Below, in pieces: positions 1 to 7,325 of a stretch of 9,405 bases of DNA. Source of the stretch: Cyanobacteria bacterium T3Sed10_376R1m (GTDB lineage Bacteria > Cyanobacteriota > Cyanobacteriia > Cyanobacteriales > Cyanobacteriaceae); NCBI GenBank assembly GCA_003566215.1, contig PXEJ01000406.1, forward strand, positions 1 to 9,405, read 5' to 3'. The stretch's first letter is position 1. Each line of letters opens with the position of its first letter. The translations under genes were made by a program, and so were the position numbers. Under the pieces are notes generated by a model. The model was not told the origin of the DNA, searched no databases, and saw only the letters and a list, made by a program, of their open reading frames with translations.

Positions 1-1347
1 TAATACCGTACGGGGATCAACTACTCGATCTCGAAAACTAGCCACAATGGCGATCGCCATGCCCAAATCCGCCGCCGGTTCTTCTACTCCTAACCCCCCC
101 GCCGAAGCCACATAGGCATCCAACTTAGAGAGGGGAATCCCCACCCTTTTTTCCAATACCGCTAAAATTTGCTGTAAACGGTTGTAATCAACCCCTGTGG
201 TAGAGCGACGGGGGGAAGTGTAACTGGTGGGGCTGACAAGGGCTTGTAACTCCACTACAATAGACCTTGTACCTTCACAGGAAACGATGGTGGCAGTACC
301 GGGGGCTAGTTCATCTCGACTACTTAAAAATAATTCTGAAGGGTTGGAAACTTCTACCAAACCATGATCCACCATTTCAAAGATACCAATTTCATGGGTA
401 GCACCAAACCTATTTTTTACAGATCTTAGCAGACGATGGGACGCATAGCGATCGCCCTCAAAATATAAGACCGTATCCACCAAATGTTCCAAGACACGGG
501 GACCTGCGATCGCACCTTCCTTAGTGACATGACCCACAATAAAAAGAGTAATACTTTCCCGTTTAGCAACCTGCATCAGAGCCGAAGTACACTCCCTCAC
601 CTGAGAAACCGAACCGGGAGCCGAGTTAATATCAGCATAATGTAGAGTTTGAATACTATCAATAATCGCTACTTGAGGCTTAAGAGACTCCAACTCCTTT
701 AAAATTTCCTCTAAATCCGTCTCCGGCATGATATACAAATTAGGAGAAGAAGCCACACTTTTGATAGACTCGGTGGCAACCTGCTCAGACTTTTTACCCT
801 TCCCATTCCCATTATTACTATGGGGCTTATGTCCATTAGAATTGTTCTCTAACCTCTCCCTTTTCGCCTCCTCTTCTCCCACTTGTAACCTTGTGGCCCG
901 TAACTTAATTTGTTGCCCCGACTCCTCCGCCGACACATAAAGAATGCGGGGTAAACGTAAAGATAACTGATTAGCTGTTTGTAATAATAACGTAGATTTA
1001 CCAATCCCCGGATCACCCCCAATCAGAACCAACGAACCGGGGACAATACCACCACCCAAAACTCTGTCTAGCTCATGATAACCTGACTCAATGCGGGGTT
1101 GTTCTTCCTCCGTAATATCTTCAAACTTCACCGAAGCGCGAGGTTTTGCATCTGTTTCCCCCCTATGGGTATCACGGGTTTGAGACTGCCACCCAGCCCG
1201 ACTAAAACTGGTCTTACTATTAAGGTTGGGGTTAATAACTTGTTCTTCTAAAGTGCCATAGGTATCACAACTAGGACATTTACCAAACCACTGGACAGAT
1301 TCAGAGCCACAAGCACTACAGATGTAAACAGTCTTAGTTTTAGGCAT
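1..1347 (-). CDS. radA: DNA repair protein RadA/Sms (3' end beyond window)
   Basis: RadA is a RecA-like ATPase that helps process recombination intermediates and drives branch migration in the cytoplasm. 449 codons are visible from the ATG at 1345-1347, giving MPKTKTVYICSACG. In order: an N-terminal zinc finger (C10, C13, C24, C27), Walker A GGDPGIGKST at 110-119 (K117), a Walker B-type IIDS segment about 40 residues after the insert, and the RadA-specific KNRFG motif at 311-315. The Lon-protease-like C-terminal domain starts and is cut by the window edge at ...DPRTVL. Compared with E. coli RadA there is an extra hydrophilic, Asn/Gly/Lys-rich stretch at about residues 157-202, probably a disordered loop. 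There is no strong Shine-Dalgarno; AGGA lies 10 nt before the start. A weak -10-like CATAAT reads on the minus strand at 1385-1390. The gene is co-directional with the upstream kinase but 204 bp away, so separate transcription is likely. Family assignment is very secure. Confidence 0.97.
   Translation of the reverse strand, partial: MPKTKTVYICSACGSESVQWFGKCPSCDTYGTLEEQVINPNLNSKTSFSRAGWQSQTRDTHRGETDAKPRASVKFEDITEEEQPRIESGYHELDRVLGGGIVPGSLVLIGGDPGIGKSTLLLQTANQLSLRLPRILYVSAEESGQQIKLRATRLQVGEEEAKRERLENNSNGHKPHSNNGNGKGKKSEQVATESIKSVASSPNLYIMPETDLEEILKELESLKPQVAIIDSIQTLHYADINSAPGSVSQVRECTSALMQVAKRESITLFIVGHVTKEGAIAGPRVLEHLVDTVLYFEGDRYASHRLLRSVKNRFGATHEIGIFEMVDHGLVEVSNPSELFLSSRDELAPGTATIVSCEGTRSIVVELQALVSPTSYTSPRRSTTGVDYNRLQQILAVLEKRVGIPLSKLDAYVASAGGLGVEEPAADLGMAIAIVASFRDRVVDPRTVL
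50..57. repeat. HIP1 octamer GCGATCGC (first of ten copies)
   Basis: This is an exact copy of the highly iterated palindrome typical of many cyanobacterial genomes. Other exact copies start at 448, 506, 2268, 2617, 4229, 4651, 6191, 6552 and 8113. All ten lie inside coding sequence. From base composition alone fewer than one copy would be expected in 9.4 kb. The copies identify the host as a cyanobacterium and are not evidence of a local function. Confidence 0.9.
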
Positions 1348-1421
1348 TAAATTTCCATCCTATGACTTAAGTTCAGCTAACTTGATTATGCAATCAAAAA
1401 TTTTTTTTAGTTGGGATTGTT

Positions 1422-1439
1422 AAAAAAGTTAACTTTTTT
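1422..1439. repeat. Perfect 18-bp palindrome between kinase and radA
   Basis: AAAAAAGTTAACTTTTTT equals its own reverse complement. It lies 75-92 bp upstream of the radA start and about 110 bp after the kinase stop. As RNA it could fold into a 7-bp stem (AAAAAAG/CUUUUUU) with a UUAA loop. It could therefore be a weak bidirectional terminator for the kinase or a binding site for a dimeric regulator in front of radA. Its AT-rich stem makes a strong terminator doubtful. The symmetry is certain; the function is not known. Confidence 0.5.
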
Positions 1440-1483
1440 GGCGTTACTGAGTTTAGCTATGATTTGTTTTAGGTGGGGAATGA

Positions 1484-1521
1484 TTCGACTACGCTCATCA
1501 ACCATCGGCAATAGGGAATAG
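1484..1521. repeat. Possible remnant of a dispersed cyanobacterial intergenic repeat
   Basis: The segment starts TTCGACTACGCTCA and ends GGCAATAGGGAATAG. Both strings resemble intergenic repeat text that recurs in many cyanobacterial genomes, the first being like the TGAGCGTAGTCGAA family on the other strand. The match is from memory, and no second copy exists in this window. It lies in the 204-bp spacer between the kinase and radA, which otherwise holds only the palindrome and AT-rich sequence. Confidence 0.3.
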
Positions 1522-1551
1522 TGATTTGAAGATTTAATGTTTGTTTTAATT

Positions 1552-4500
1552 TTAATTAATTAAGGAAAATTCTAAACAAAAACAAGTACCTTTTTCGGGG
1601 GAAGATTGTACTTCAATTTCTGCGTCTAGTTGTTGAGTTAATAACCGAACTAATCTTAAACCCAGGGATGGGCTATCCTCCCAGTTTAAGTCCTTGGGGA
1701 AGCCTTTACCATTATCTTTTACTTCTAAAACTATATTGTCTTTTTTCTTGAGTCGCAGATTTATGGTTACTTCTCCTTTACCATGGGGAAAAGCGTGTTT
1801 AAAGGCGTTGGTTACTAACTCATTAATTAATAAACCAGCGGGGATAGCAGTTTCAATGTTCAGATGACATACTTCTAAGTTTGTAATGGGTTTAATGCCT
1901 CCTTGACTATGGTTATAGGACAAAAATAGGTTCGAAACTAATCTTTTAATATAATCGGCGAGATTAATTTCTGAGAGGTCATCGGATTGATATAGTTGCT
2001 CATGAATGACTGCCATGGTTTGGATTCTGTTTTGACTGTCGTGGAATAGGTTGCGCACGGCTTCATCTTCTACATAACTTGATTGTAGGTTGAGTAATCC
2101 TGAAATTACATAAAGGTTATTTTTAACTCGGTGATGGATTTCTTTGAGTAAAACTTCTTTTTCTTGCAACGATTTGAATAGTTTGTCTTCGGCTTCGTGG
2201 CGCTGGGTTACATCGGTGGAAATTCCATCAATGCTTACGGGCCTACCATATTTATCATAGACTATGTGCGATCGCTCTCTGACCCATCTTGTTTTCCCCG
2301 TAGATAAAATGATTTTGTATTCTAATTCCCAACTTTTATTAGTTCCATTTTGAAGAATACCAAGCCTATAACTTTCTAAGATTTCTTGCCAAGTATTTTC
2401 CACTAATTCTCGATATTCTGGGGCAACCATCTGTAGCAAAATTCCCCTATCGGCCAAAATTGATGCGGGGGAATAACCATAAAGAATTTCACACGCAGGG
2501 TTAATATAGCGTAAATTCATATCAGGTATAGACATTGACCATACGACATCTTGTAGTGAACTCAGCACACTATTTAATCTCCCTTCACTTTTTTGTAAGG
2601 ATTCTTCCGCTTCTTTGCGATCGCTTATATCATTAATAACAGCAATAAAGTAAGAGGGTTCAACAGATACCCAAACTACGGACATAGTTAAATAAATCCA
2701 GAGAAAACTACCATCTATGCGTTTAATTCTAATTTCCCGCTCAAAGGTTGATCGTTGACTAGCTAACAACTCCGATAAATCCGTAAGGGTATCAGAAACA
2801 TCATCATAATGAATTAAGTCATGGAAATCAATATCCCCTAAATCTTGACGACGATAACCCACTAACTGAGTAAACTTATCATTAGCTAATACTAATTTGC
2901 CCGGCAGACTTACTTGGACAATGCCCACCGCCGCTTGATTGAACATACTGCGAAATCTCTCCTCACTCAATTTTAAGCGCAACTGAGCCAAGCGCACTTC
3001 CTCAATATCCTGTCCACAGGCAATAATACCGATGCCGTCTCCCTGAGTATCGGTAAAACGGTTAACATTCCATAACAAAGTTCTTTCGGTACCATCGGCA
3101 ACCATTACCTTACTCTCTAAATTTCTTTGTACTTTCCCTTCAAATAGAGTAACGTCTAGTTTTTTTTGCAAGATTTCCCTGTCACTAGGGGCAACAAACA
3201 ATAAGAAGTAATCTTCCCCCAACACAGAATCCCTTGTCCAACCAAATATTTTTTCTGCTTCCTCATTCCATTCCAAAATACGGTACTTTTGGTTTAAGAC
3301 TACTAATACAGTTCCCGCAGTTTGAACAAATGTCCTTAATTGAGTGGTGGTGTGTTCTAGTTCTTCTGTTCTATCTTTGACCCTTGTTTCTAATTCTTCA
3401 TTTAAACTACGTAGTTGTTCTTCGGCTTGTTTTGCTAAAGTAATATCACGGGCGACGGCATAAATTGTTCCTTCTTCATAGGGTAAGCTTTTCCATGCTA
3501 ACCAGCGATAATATCCTTCATTGGTGCGCAAACGATTCTCAAAGTTTTGACTGGCAAATCCTTGACTAAGTTTTTCTAATTCCTGGGCGGTAATGTCCAC
3601 ATCATCAGGGTGAACGAAGGATAACATATTTTGGTCAACCATTTCTTCTTCTCCATACCCCAAAGTGGTGGAAAAACTGGAGTTAACTCTTTTAAATGAG
3701 CCATCAACCCCTGCGATACAAAACATATCAAGGGATAAATTAAAAAAGTAATCTAGCTGTCGTTGTGATTTAGTACGTTCTAGGGCGGTAGCTAAGACAT
3801 TGGCTACGGTTTGTAAAAAATTCACTTGTTCTAAGCTAAATTTCTGTGGTTTTTTACTATATACTCCGATGACACCAAAATAGTTATCTTTGCCGCCAAT
3901 ATTAACCATTGCCCCACTTACTATTCCTGTGTTGTGTAGAAAAGGGGGAGGACTAAATCTCGTTTCTACCAGTAAATCTTCGGTGATGACTGGTTGACCA
4001 ATCTTCATGGTATAACCCGGCATCCATCGAGGGGATGCTCCAATTTTGGCTACTCCTAACCATTTTTTTTCCCAGCCTATTCCTGATTTTAGGACAAAGG
4101 CGGCTTGATTTCCTTGTAATTCTAGTAGGTTACAGTATTCTACGTTGAGGGTGTTGGCAATGATTTCGACGGTAGTTTTTTCGAGAATTTCTAAGTTATT
4201 GCTAGTTAGGGCTGTATTACCTAGAAGGGCGATCGCAGTTTGATATTCTGCTACTTGTAGAGCTTTTTGGGCATATTCTGATTGTTGAATGGCAATAGCT
4301 ACCTGAGAGGCTAATTTTTTCAGCAATTCTAACTCGTCTTTTTCCCAATGTTTGGGGGCAAAGGAATTTTGGGCTGCTAGGAGTCCCCAAAGGCGATCGT
4401 GGAATATAATGGGAACTACTAAGTTGGCTTGTACTTGAATTGCTAGTAGTAAATCAAGGTGACAAGGGGACAAATTGGCTTTAAAAACATCATCAGTGGC

Positions 4501-5697
4501 TTGTATCCTGCCATTAAGATAAGGTTTAATAAAATCCTTGGCAAAACAATGATCCTCCACTACACGGCCTAAGATGGACATTACCCCTATACCTCCAGAC
4601 TCAGCAATCACTACCCCATCCCCATCGGGGTATAGTTGATAAACAATCACGCGATCGCACTCTAAGAAAGAACGGACTTCATTAACAGTATTAGTCAAAA
4701 TCTGTTCTAAATTAAGAGATTGTCGAATGCGATAACTCAAACTAGAGAATAACTTTTCTTGTTCAACTTGTTTTTTTTCTAATTTAACAGCTGTTTTTAA
4801 ATTGTCTAATTCCCTTTGTTGTTGTCGTAAATAATTTTGTTGCCAAAGAGGATTTAAGACTTCAATTAAATCATTAGCTGTAATCAAACTTAAACGATCA
4901 AAAAAGTTATGAGGAACATCATTGACTCCTAAATGACATAAACCCCTAAAGGATTTATGATTTAATGAATTGTTTTCATTTCTTACTAAAATGCTACCTT
5001 GATGCTGTAAAACATTACTAATAGTGGGGATTTTTTCTGTGGGACCAAATGAAGGGAAATCCCCTAATACTAAATCATTAATAGTTTTTGTTTTCCAATT
5101 ACTGTCTAACAAGGCTTTAATGATATGCTGAGTATATATGACTTTTAAGTTATTATTTTGCTCAAAAATAAACCCACAATTTTCTTGGTTTTTTGTAAAA
5201 ATAGTAGCAATTTCTAATATCTTTTCATCCTTGTTCACCCAAATTAAATTGGGCTTACAGATATTTTTAATGGCAATATTGTGATATAAAGAATCATTTG
5301 CTAAGTAGCGGATCAAACTTCTGGGACTAATAATTCCACTTAAAACACCAGCTTCATTTAAGCAACCATAAACATTATATTTTTTTTGAAAAATTCCCTG
5401 GGCAATGGTAAAAATATCCGTTAAATGAGATTCCTTTTGACAGGGAAAACTTTGACAAAAATCTTTTGCTCTCAAGGAGTAAATATTTGTCCCTGTACCA
5501 ATAATTTTGACTGCGCATGGCGACGTAATAACCCCTAAAGGGACACTATTTTCTTCTACAATTAGATAAGTATAACCCTGGGATAATTTTTTCAAAATAT
5601 CTAGGAAAGAAGTCTCTGGAGAAATACTAATAGGGTTATAATCAACGATCGCCCATTGAGTAATTAAATTAGAATTTTGTAGAGAGGGATAATTCAT
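1552..5697 (-). CDS. Multi-domain sensor histidine kinase: CBS repeats, DXCF cyanobacteriochrome GAF, GAF, 4 PAS, HisKA_2
   Basis: A soluble 1381-residue sensor kinase with no membrane segment or signal peptide. In order: about four degenerate CBS-like units (14-280); a Gln/Lys/Glu-rich helical linker (285-318); a bilin-type GAF (about 318-474) with D382-H-C384-F385 and C412-H413; a second GAF without these cysteines (about 497-642); four PAS domains (about 646-755, 786-900, 911-1028 and 1036-1165), with a coiled coil at 755-785; and a kinase core of the HisKA_2/HWE-like type. The core shows H-box EIHHRVKNNL (H1188/H1189), N-box NELVTNAFKHAF (from N1292), G1 DNGKGF (D1328) and G2 SLGLRL (from 1344). 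The protein would autophosphorylate on histidine and pass phosphate to a response regulator. No receiver domain is fused and no regulator gene is adjacent, so it is an orphan here. It is divergent from efp. There is no clear Shine-Dalgarno; the start fits the first CBS unit beginning at about residue 14. The architecture is clear. The light-sensing role is inferred from motifs. Confidence 0.95.
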   Translation of the reverse strand: MNYPSLQNSNLITQWAIVDYNPISISPETSFLDILKKLSQGYTYLIVEENSVPLGVITSPCAVKIIGTGTNIYSLRAKDFCQSFPCQKESHLTDIFTIAQGIFQKKYNVYGCLNEAGVLSGIISPRSLIRYLANDSLYHNIAIKNICKPNLIWVNKDEKILEIATIFTKNQENCGFIFEQNNNLKVIYTQHIIKALLDSNWKTKTINDLVLGDFPSFGPTEKIPTISNVLQHQGSILVRNENNSLNHKSFRGLCHLGVNDVPHNFFDRLSLITANDLIEVLNPLWQQNYLRQQQRELDNLKTAVKLEKKQVEQEKLFSSLSYRIRQSLNLEQILTNTVNEVRSFLECDRVIVYQLYPDGDGVVIAESGGIGVMSILGRVVEDHCFAKDFIKPYLNGRIQATDDVFKANLSPCHLDLLLAIQVQANLVVPIIFHDRLWGLLAAQNSFAPKHWEKDELELLKKLASQVAIAIQQSEYAQKALQVAEYQTAIALLGNTALTSNNLEILEKTTVEIIANTLNVEYCNLLELQGNQAAFVLKSGIGWEKKWLGVAKIGASPRWMPGYTMKIGQPVITEDLLVETRFSPPPFLHNTGIVSGAMVNIGGKDNYFGVIGVYSKKPQKFSLEQVNFLQTVANVLATALERTKSQRQLDYFFNLSLDMFCIAGVDGSFKRVNSSFSTTLGYGEEEMVDQNMLSFVHPDDVDITAQELEKLSQGFASQNFENRLRTNEGYYRWLAWKSLPYEEGTIYAVARDITLAKQAEEQLRSLNEELETRVKDRTEELEHTTTQLRTFVQTAGTVLVVLNQKYRILEWNEEAEKIFGWTRDSVLGEDYFLLFVAPSDREILQKKLDVTLFEGKVQRNLESKVMVADGTERTLLWNVNRFTDTQGDGIGIIACGQDIEEVRLAQLRLKLSEERFRSMFNQAAVGIVQVSLPGKLVLANDKFTQLVGYRRQDLGDIDFHDLIHYDDVSDTLTDLSELLASQRSTFEREIRIKRIDGSFLWIYLTMSVVWVSVEPSYFIAVINDISDRKEAEESLQKSEGRLNSVLSSLQDVVWSMSIPDMNLRYINPACEILYGYSPASILADRGILLQMVAPEYRELVENTWQEILESYRLGILQNGTNKSWELEYKIILSTGKTRWVRERSHIVYDKYGRPVSIDGISTDVTQRHEAEDKLFKSLQEKEVLLKEIHHRVKNNLYVISGLLNLQSSYVEDEAVRNLFHDSQNRIQTMAVIHEQLYQSDDLSEINLADYIKRLVSNLFLSYNHSQGGIKPITNLEVCHLNIETAIPAGLLINELVTNAFKHAFPHGKGEVTINLRLKKKDNIVLEVKDNGKGFPKDLNWEDSPSLGLRLVRLLTQQLDAEIEVQSSPEKGTCFCLEFSLIN
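4276..4746 (-). other. Domain: predicted DXCF-type cyanobacteriochrome GAF in the kinase
   Basis: This segment encodes kinase residues 318-474. It contains DHCF at 382-385, matching the DXCF motif, and the canonical chromophore cysteine followed by histidine at C412-H413 (codons at 4462-4464; the second Cys is at 4546-4548). The cysteines are 28 residues apart, as between C494 and C522 of TePixJ. Flanking strings also fit cyanobacteriochromes: CDRVIVYQL, VQANLVVPI, LWGLL and SQVAIAIQQSE. In this family the canonical Cys holds phycocyanobilin (often isomerised to phycoviolobilin) and the DXCF Cys forms a second, light-labile thioether, giving violet/blue to green/teal photocycles. One deviation: Q443 occupies the place where many of these domains have His (LLxxHxC region). 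Colour and bilin are inferred, not shown. Confidence 0.78.
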
Positions 5698-5771
5698 GAT
5701 GGGTTTAAGGATCGGACTACTTCTATGCTAATCCAAAACACTCTTAAATCTGGTAATGTAAATTAAAAATT

Positions 5772-5800
5772 TATTTACCCTGACTAAAAAACTCTTTCAA
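5772..5800 (-). promoter_or_regulatory. Candidate promoter for the sensor kinase
   Basis: On the minus strand TTGAAA (5795-5800) and TAAATA (5772-5777) are separated by 17 bp. This is a good -35 match with a modest -10 match, upstream of the kinase start at 5697. The divergent spacer 5698-5895 is AT-rich, so a chance match is quite possible. Confidence 0.28.
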
Positions 5801-5840
5801 AAGAACCTGAATAATTGTCAATTGTCCCATTTTAAGGGAA

Positions 5841-5846
5841 TATAGT
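5841..5846 (+). promoter_or_regulatory. Candidate -10 box for efp-accB
   Basis: TATAGT lies 50 bp before the efp start. The nearest -35-like string, TTGTCA at 5815-5820, is 20 bp away, which is longer than the usual 16-18. The promoter would therefore depend mainly on the -10 or on an activator. The position in the divergent spacer is right, but the sequence support is weak. Confidence 0.3.
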
Positions 5847-5895
5847 TTAGGTGTTATTGCCACTGTCAAGATATTGATTAATATTATTAACTTGT

Positions 5896-6456
5896 ATGAT
5901 TTCTAGTAATGATTTTCGCACTGGTGTCAGTATTGAATTAGATGGAAATGTTTGGAAAGTAGTTGAATTTCTTCACGTTAAGCCGGGTAAAGGAGCCGCA
6001 TTTGTCCGTACCAAATTGAAAAATGCTCAAACCGGAAGCACCATGGAAAAAACTTTTAGAGCAGGGGAAACAGTACCCCAAGCCAACTTGGAAAAACGAA
6101 CCATGCAACACACCTATAAAGAAGCAGAGCAATATGTGTTTATGGACATGGAAACCTTTGAAGAAGCAAGACTTAGTGAAGAGCAAATTGGCGATCGCTC
6201 CAAATACCTCAAAGAAGAAATGGAAGTTAACATTCTTTATTGGAATGATACCGTTTTAGACGTAGAATTACCCACTTCAGTTGTTTTAGAAATTACAGAA
6301 ACCGATCCGGGAGTAAAAGGAGACACTGCCACAGGAGGAACAAAACCAGCTATTCTCGAAACAGGGGCTCAAATTATGGTACCCTTATTTATTGCGATCG
6401 GTGAAAAAATAAAAGTAGATACTCGTACCGACACTTATTTAGGTAGAGAAAACTAA
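5896..6456 (+). CDS. efp: Translation elongation factor P
   Basis: EF-P binds between the P and E sites of stalled ribosomes and speeds peptide-bond formation at consecutive prolines. The 186-residue product has the full family length. It starts [17 protein letters not shown] (KOW-like domain) and has the conserved loop [10 protein letters not shown], where K32 is equivalent to E. coli K34, the lysine that carries beta-lysylation there. Whether K32 is modified here cannot be told; no epmA/epmB-like gene is in the window. The two OB-fold domains follow and the C-terminus carries the expected GxxIMVPLFIxxGExIKVDTRTxxY signature. No Shine-Dalgarno is visible before the ATG, but the start matches the family N-terminus exactly. 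accB follows 56 bp downstream on the same strand, a pairing known from other cyanobacteria such as Synechocystis (slr0434-slr0435), so cotranscription is likely. Confidence 0.98.
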   Translation: MISSNDFRTGVSIELDGNVWKVVEFLHVKPGKGAAFVRTKLKNAQTGSTMEKTFRAGETVPQANLEKRTMQHTYKEAEQYVFMDMETFEEARLSEEQIGDRSKYLKEEMEVNILYWNDTVLDVELPTSVVLEITETDPGVKGDTATGGTKPAILETGAQIMVPLFIAIGEKIKVDTRTDTYLGREN

Positions 6457-6512
6457 GATAAGATAAACCTTAACTTTGTTGAATAAACCTTTTAGATAAA
6501 CAAAAATTAACA

Positions 6513-7007
6513 GTGCCAATAGACTTTAAGCAACTACAAGAATTTATAGAGGCGATCGCCACTACAGAAATTACTAAATTAACCGTTAAAGAAGGAGACT
6601 TTGAACTTACGGTTAACAAAAGTAAGCCTGAAGCGGTAATGCCAACCTATATTACATCTCCTCCCCCTACCGTCACCCCGACCGTAGAAACACAAACCCC
6701 AAGCACAACTAACCCACCTCCCACAGCCTCAGAAAAACCAACTAACGGCAACCAAAAAGCCGATAATTGGAAAGAAGTAACCTCTCCCATGGTAGGGACA
6801 TTCTATCGCGCCTCCGCCCCCGGAGAATCAGCATTTGTTGAAGTAGGAGATAAAATCAGCGTCGGTAACGTAGTCTGTATCATCGAAGCAATGAAACTAA
6901 TGAACGAAATTGAAGCCGAAGTATCAGGGCAAGTCATGGAAATTGCCGTAGAAAATGGCGAACCAGTCGAATATGGTCAAACTCTTTTCTGGGTTTCCAC
7001 CAGCTAA
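6513..7007 (+). CDS. accB: Biotin carboxyl carrier protein of acetyl-CoA carboxylase
   Basis: BCCP carries biotin between the biotin carboxylase and carboxyltransferase subunits of acetyl-CoA carboxylase, which makes malonyl-CoA for fatty-acid synthesis. The product is 164 residues. The N-terminal segment [16 protein letters not shown] is typical of bacterial AccB. A Pro/Thr-rich flexible linker runs from about 41 to 80. The C-terminal biotinyl domain (about 87-162) has the motif EAMKLMNE, with K128 as the biotinylated lysine. The start is GTG at 6513. It is chosen because the N-terminus matches the family and the next in-frame Met (residue 43) would delete the helical N-terminal part. No Shine-Dalgarno is seen. 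The gene probably shares a transcript with efp. It converges with the small gene at 7020-7220, with only 12 bp between the two stop codons and no strong terminator hairpin in that gap. Confidence 0.97.
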   Translation: MPIDFKQLQEFIEAIATTEITKLTVKEGDFELTVNKSKPEAVMPTYITSPPPTVTPTVETQTPSTTNPPPTASEKPTNGNQKADNWKEVTSPMVGTFYRASAPGESAFVEVGDKISVGNVVCIIEAMKLMNEIEAEVSGQVMEIAVENGEPVEYGQTLFWVSTS

Positions 7008-7019
7008 CCCTTTCCTAAA

Positions 7020-7220
7020 TTAAATTTCATCAGGAATTATCCACTTAGGAGGCTCACTCAACTTTTTCATACGAGCCGCCTCAGCCATCTCCAGCATTTT
7101 GTCCAAAGACGTATTCTCAAGAAAAATTTTCGTCTCTTGGGCATATTTCTTATTAGGGCATTCTTCCCCCAAAATACAGCCATTGATGCACTCTACTTTA
7201 CAGTTTACTTCTCTATTCAT
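7020..7220 (-). CDS. Small Cys-rich conserved-looking protein of unknown function
   Basis: The 66-residue product begins MNREVNCKVECINGC and ends WIIPDEI. Four cysteines cluster near the N-terminus (C7, C11, C15, C21; pattern C-x3-C-x3-C-x5-C), which suggests binding of a metal ion or an Fe-S cluster. A charged, probably helical middle part (about 38-55, Met/Glu/Ala/Lys-rich) follows, then a Pro-rich tail (EPPKW). There is no signal peptide or membrane segment, so it is probably cytoplasmic. It is judged a real gene because it fills the gap after accB without overlap, has a plausible AAGAGA Shine-Dalgarno just before the ATG, and is preceded by a promoter-like pair. The sequence recalls small hypothetical proteins in other cyanobacteria, but no name or function is recognised. 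It is convergent with accB. Confidence 0.72.
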   Translation of the reverse strand: MNREVNCKVECINGCILGEECPNKKYAQETKIFLENTSLDKMLEMAEAARMKKLSEPPKWIIPDEI

Positions 7221-7255
7221 AATCTCTTAATTTTCTTTTTTTTTCCTCACCTAAA

Positions 7256-7284
7256 ATTATCTCATGATTGTTGAATCTCCCCAA
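7256..7284 (-). promoter_or_regulatory. Candidate promoter for the small Cys-rich gene
   Basis: On the minus strand TTGGGG (7279-7284) and GATAAT (7256-7261) are 17 bp apart. The -10 matches the consensus at five of six positions; the -35 is weak. Transcription would start about 30 bp before the ATG, a sensible leader length. This supports the small ORF being expressed but is not proof. Confidence 0.38.
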
Positions 7285-7325
7285 AAACAGTAGAGGAATT
7301 CCCCAATTAGGGGTGGAGAAGGATG

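Noticed and set aside
728..940. Plus-strand open frame of about 70 codons
   Set aside because: It lies antisense to the well-supported radA coding region, across its low-complexity insert, and the translation resembles no protein family.
5938..6259. Open frames on both strands inside efp
   Set aside because: They overlap the conserved EF-P frame and have no recognisable protein features; they are shadows.
7012..7036. TTCCT...AGGAA inverted repeat between accB and the small gene as a bidirectional terminator
   Set aside because: The stem has five base pairs with a 15-nt loop and overlaps the small gene's coding end; too weak to call.
7301..7313. CCCC-AATTA-GGGG hairpin
   Set aside because: There are only four paired bases, no following T-tract and no gene ending beside it; it is not a convincing terminator.
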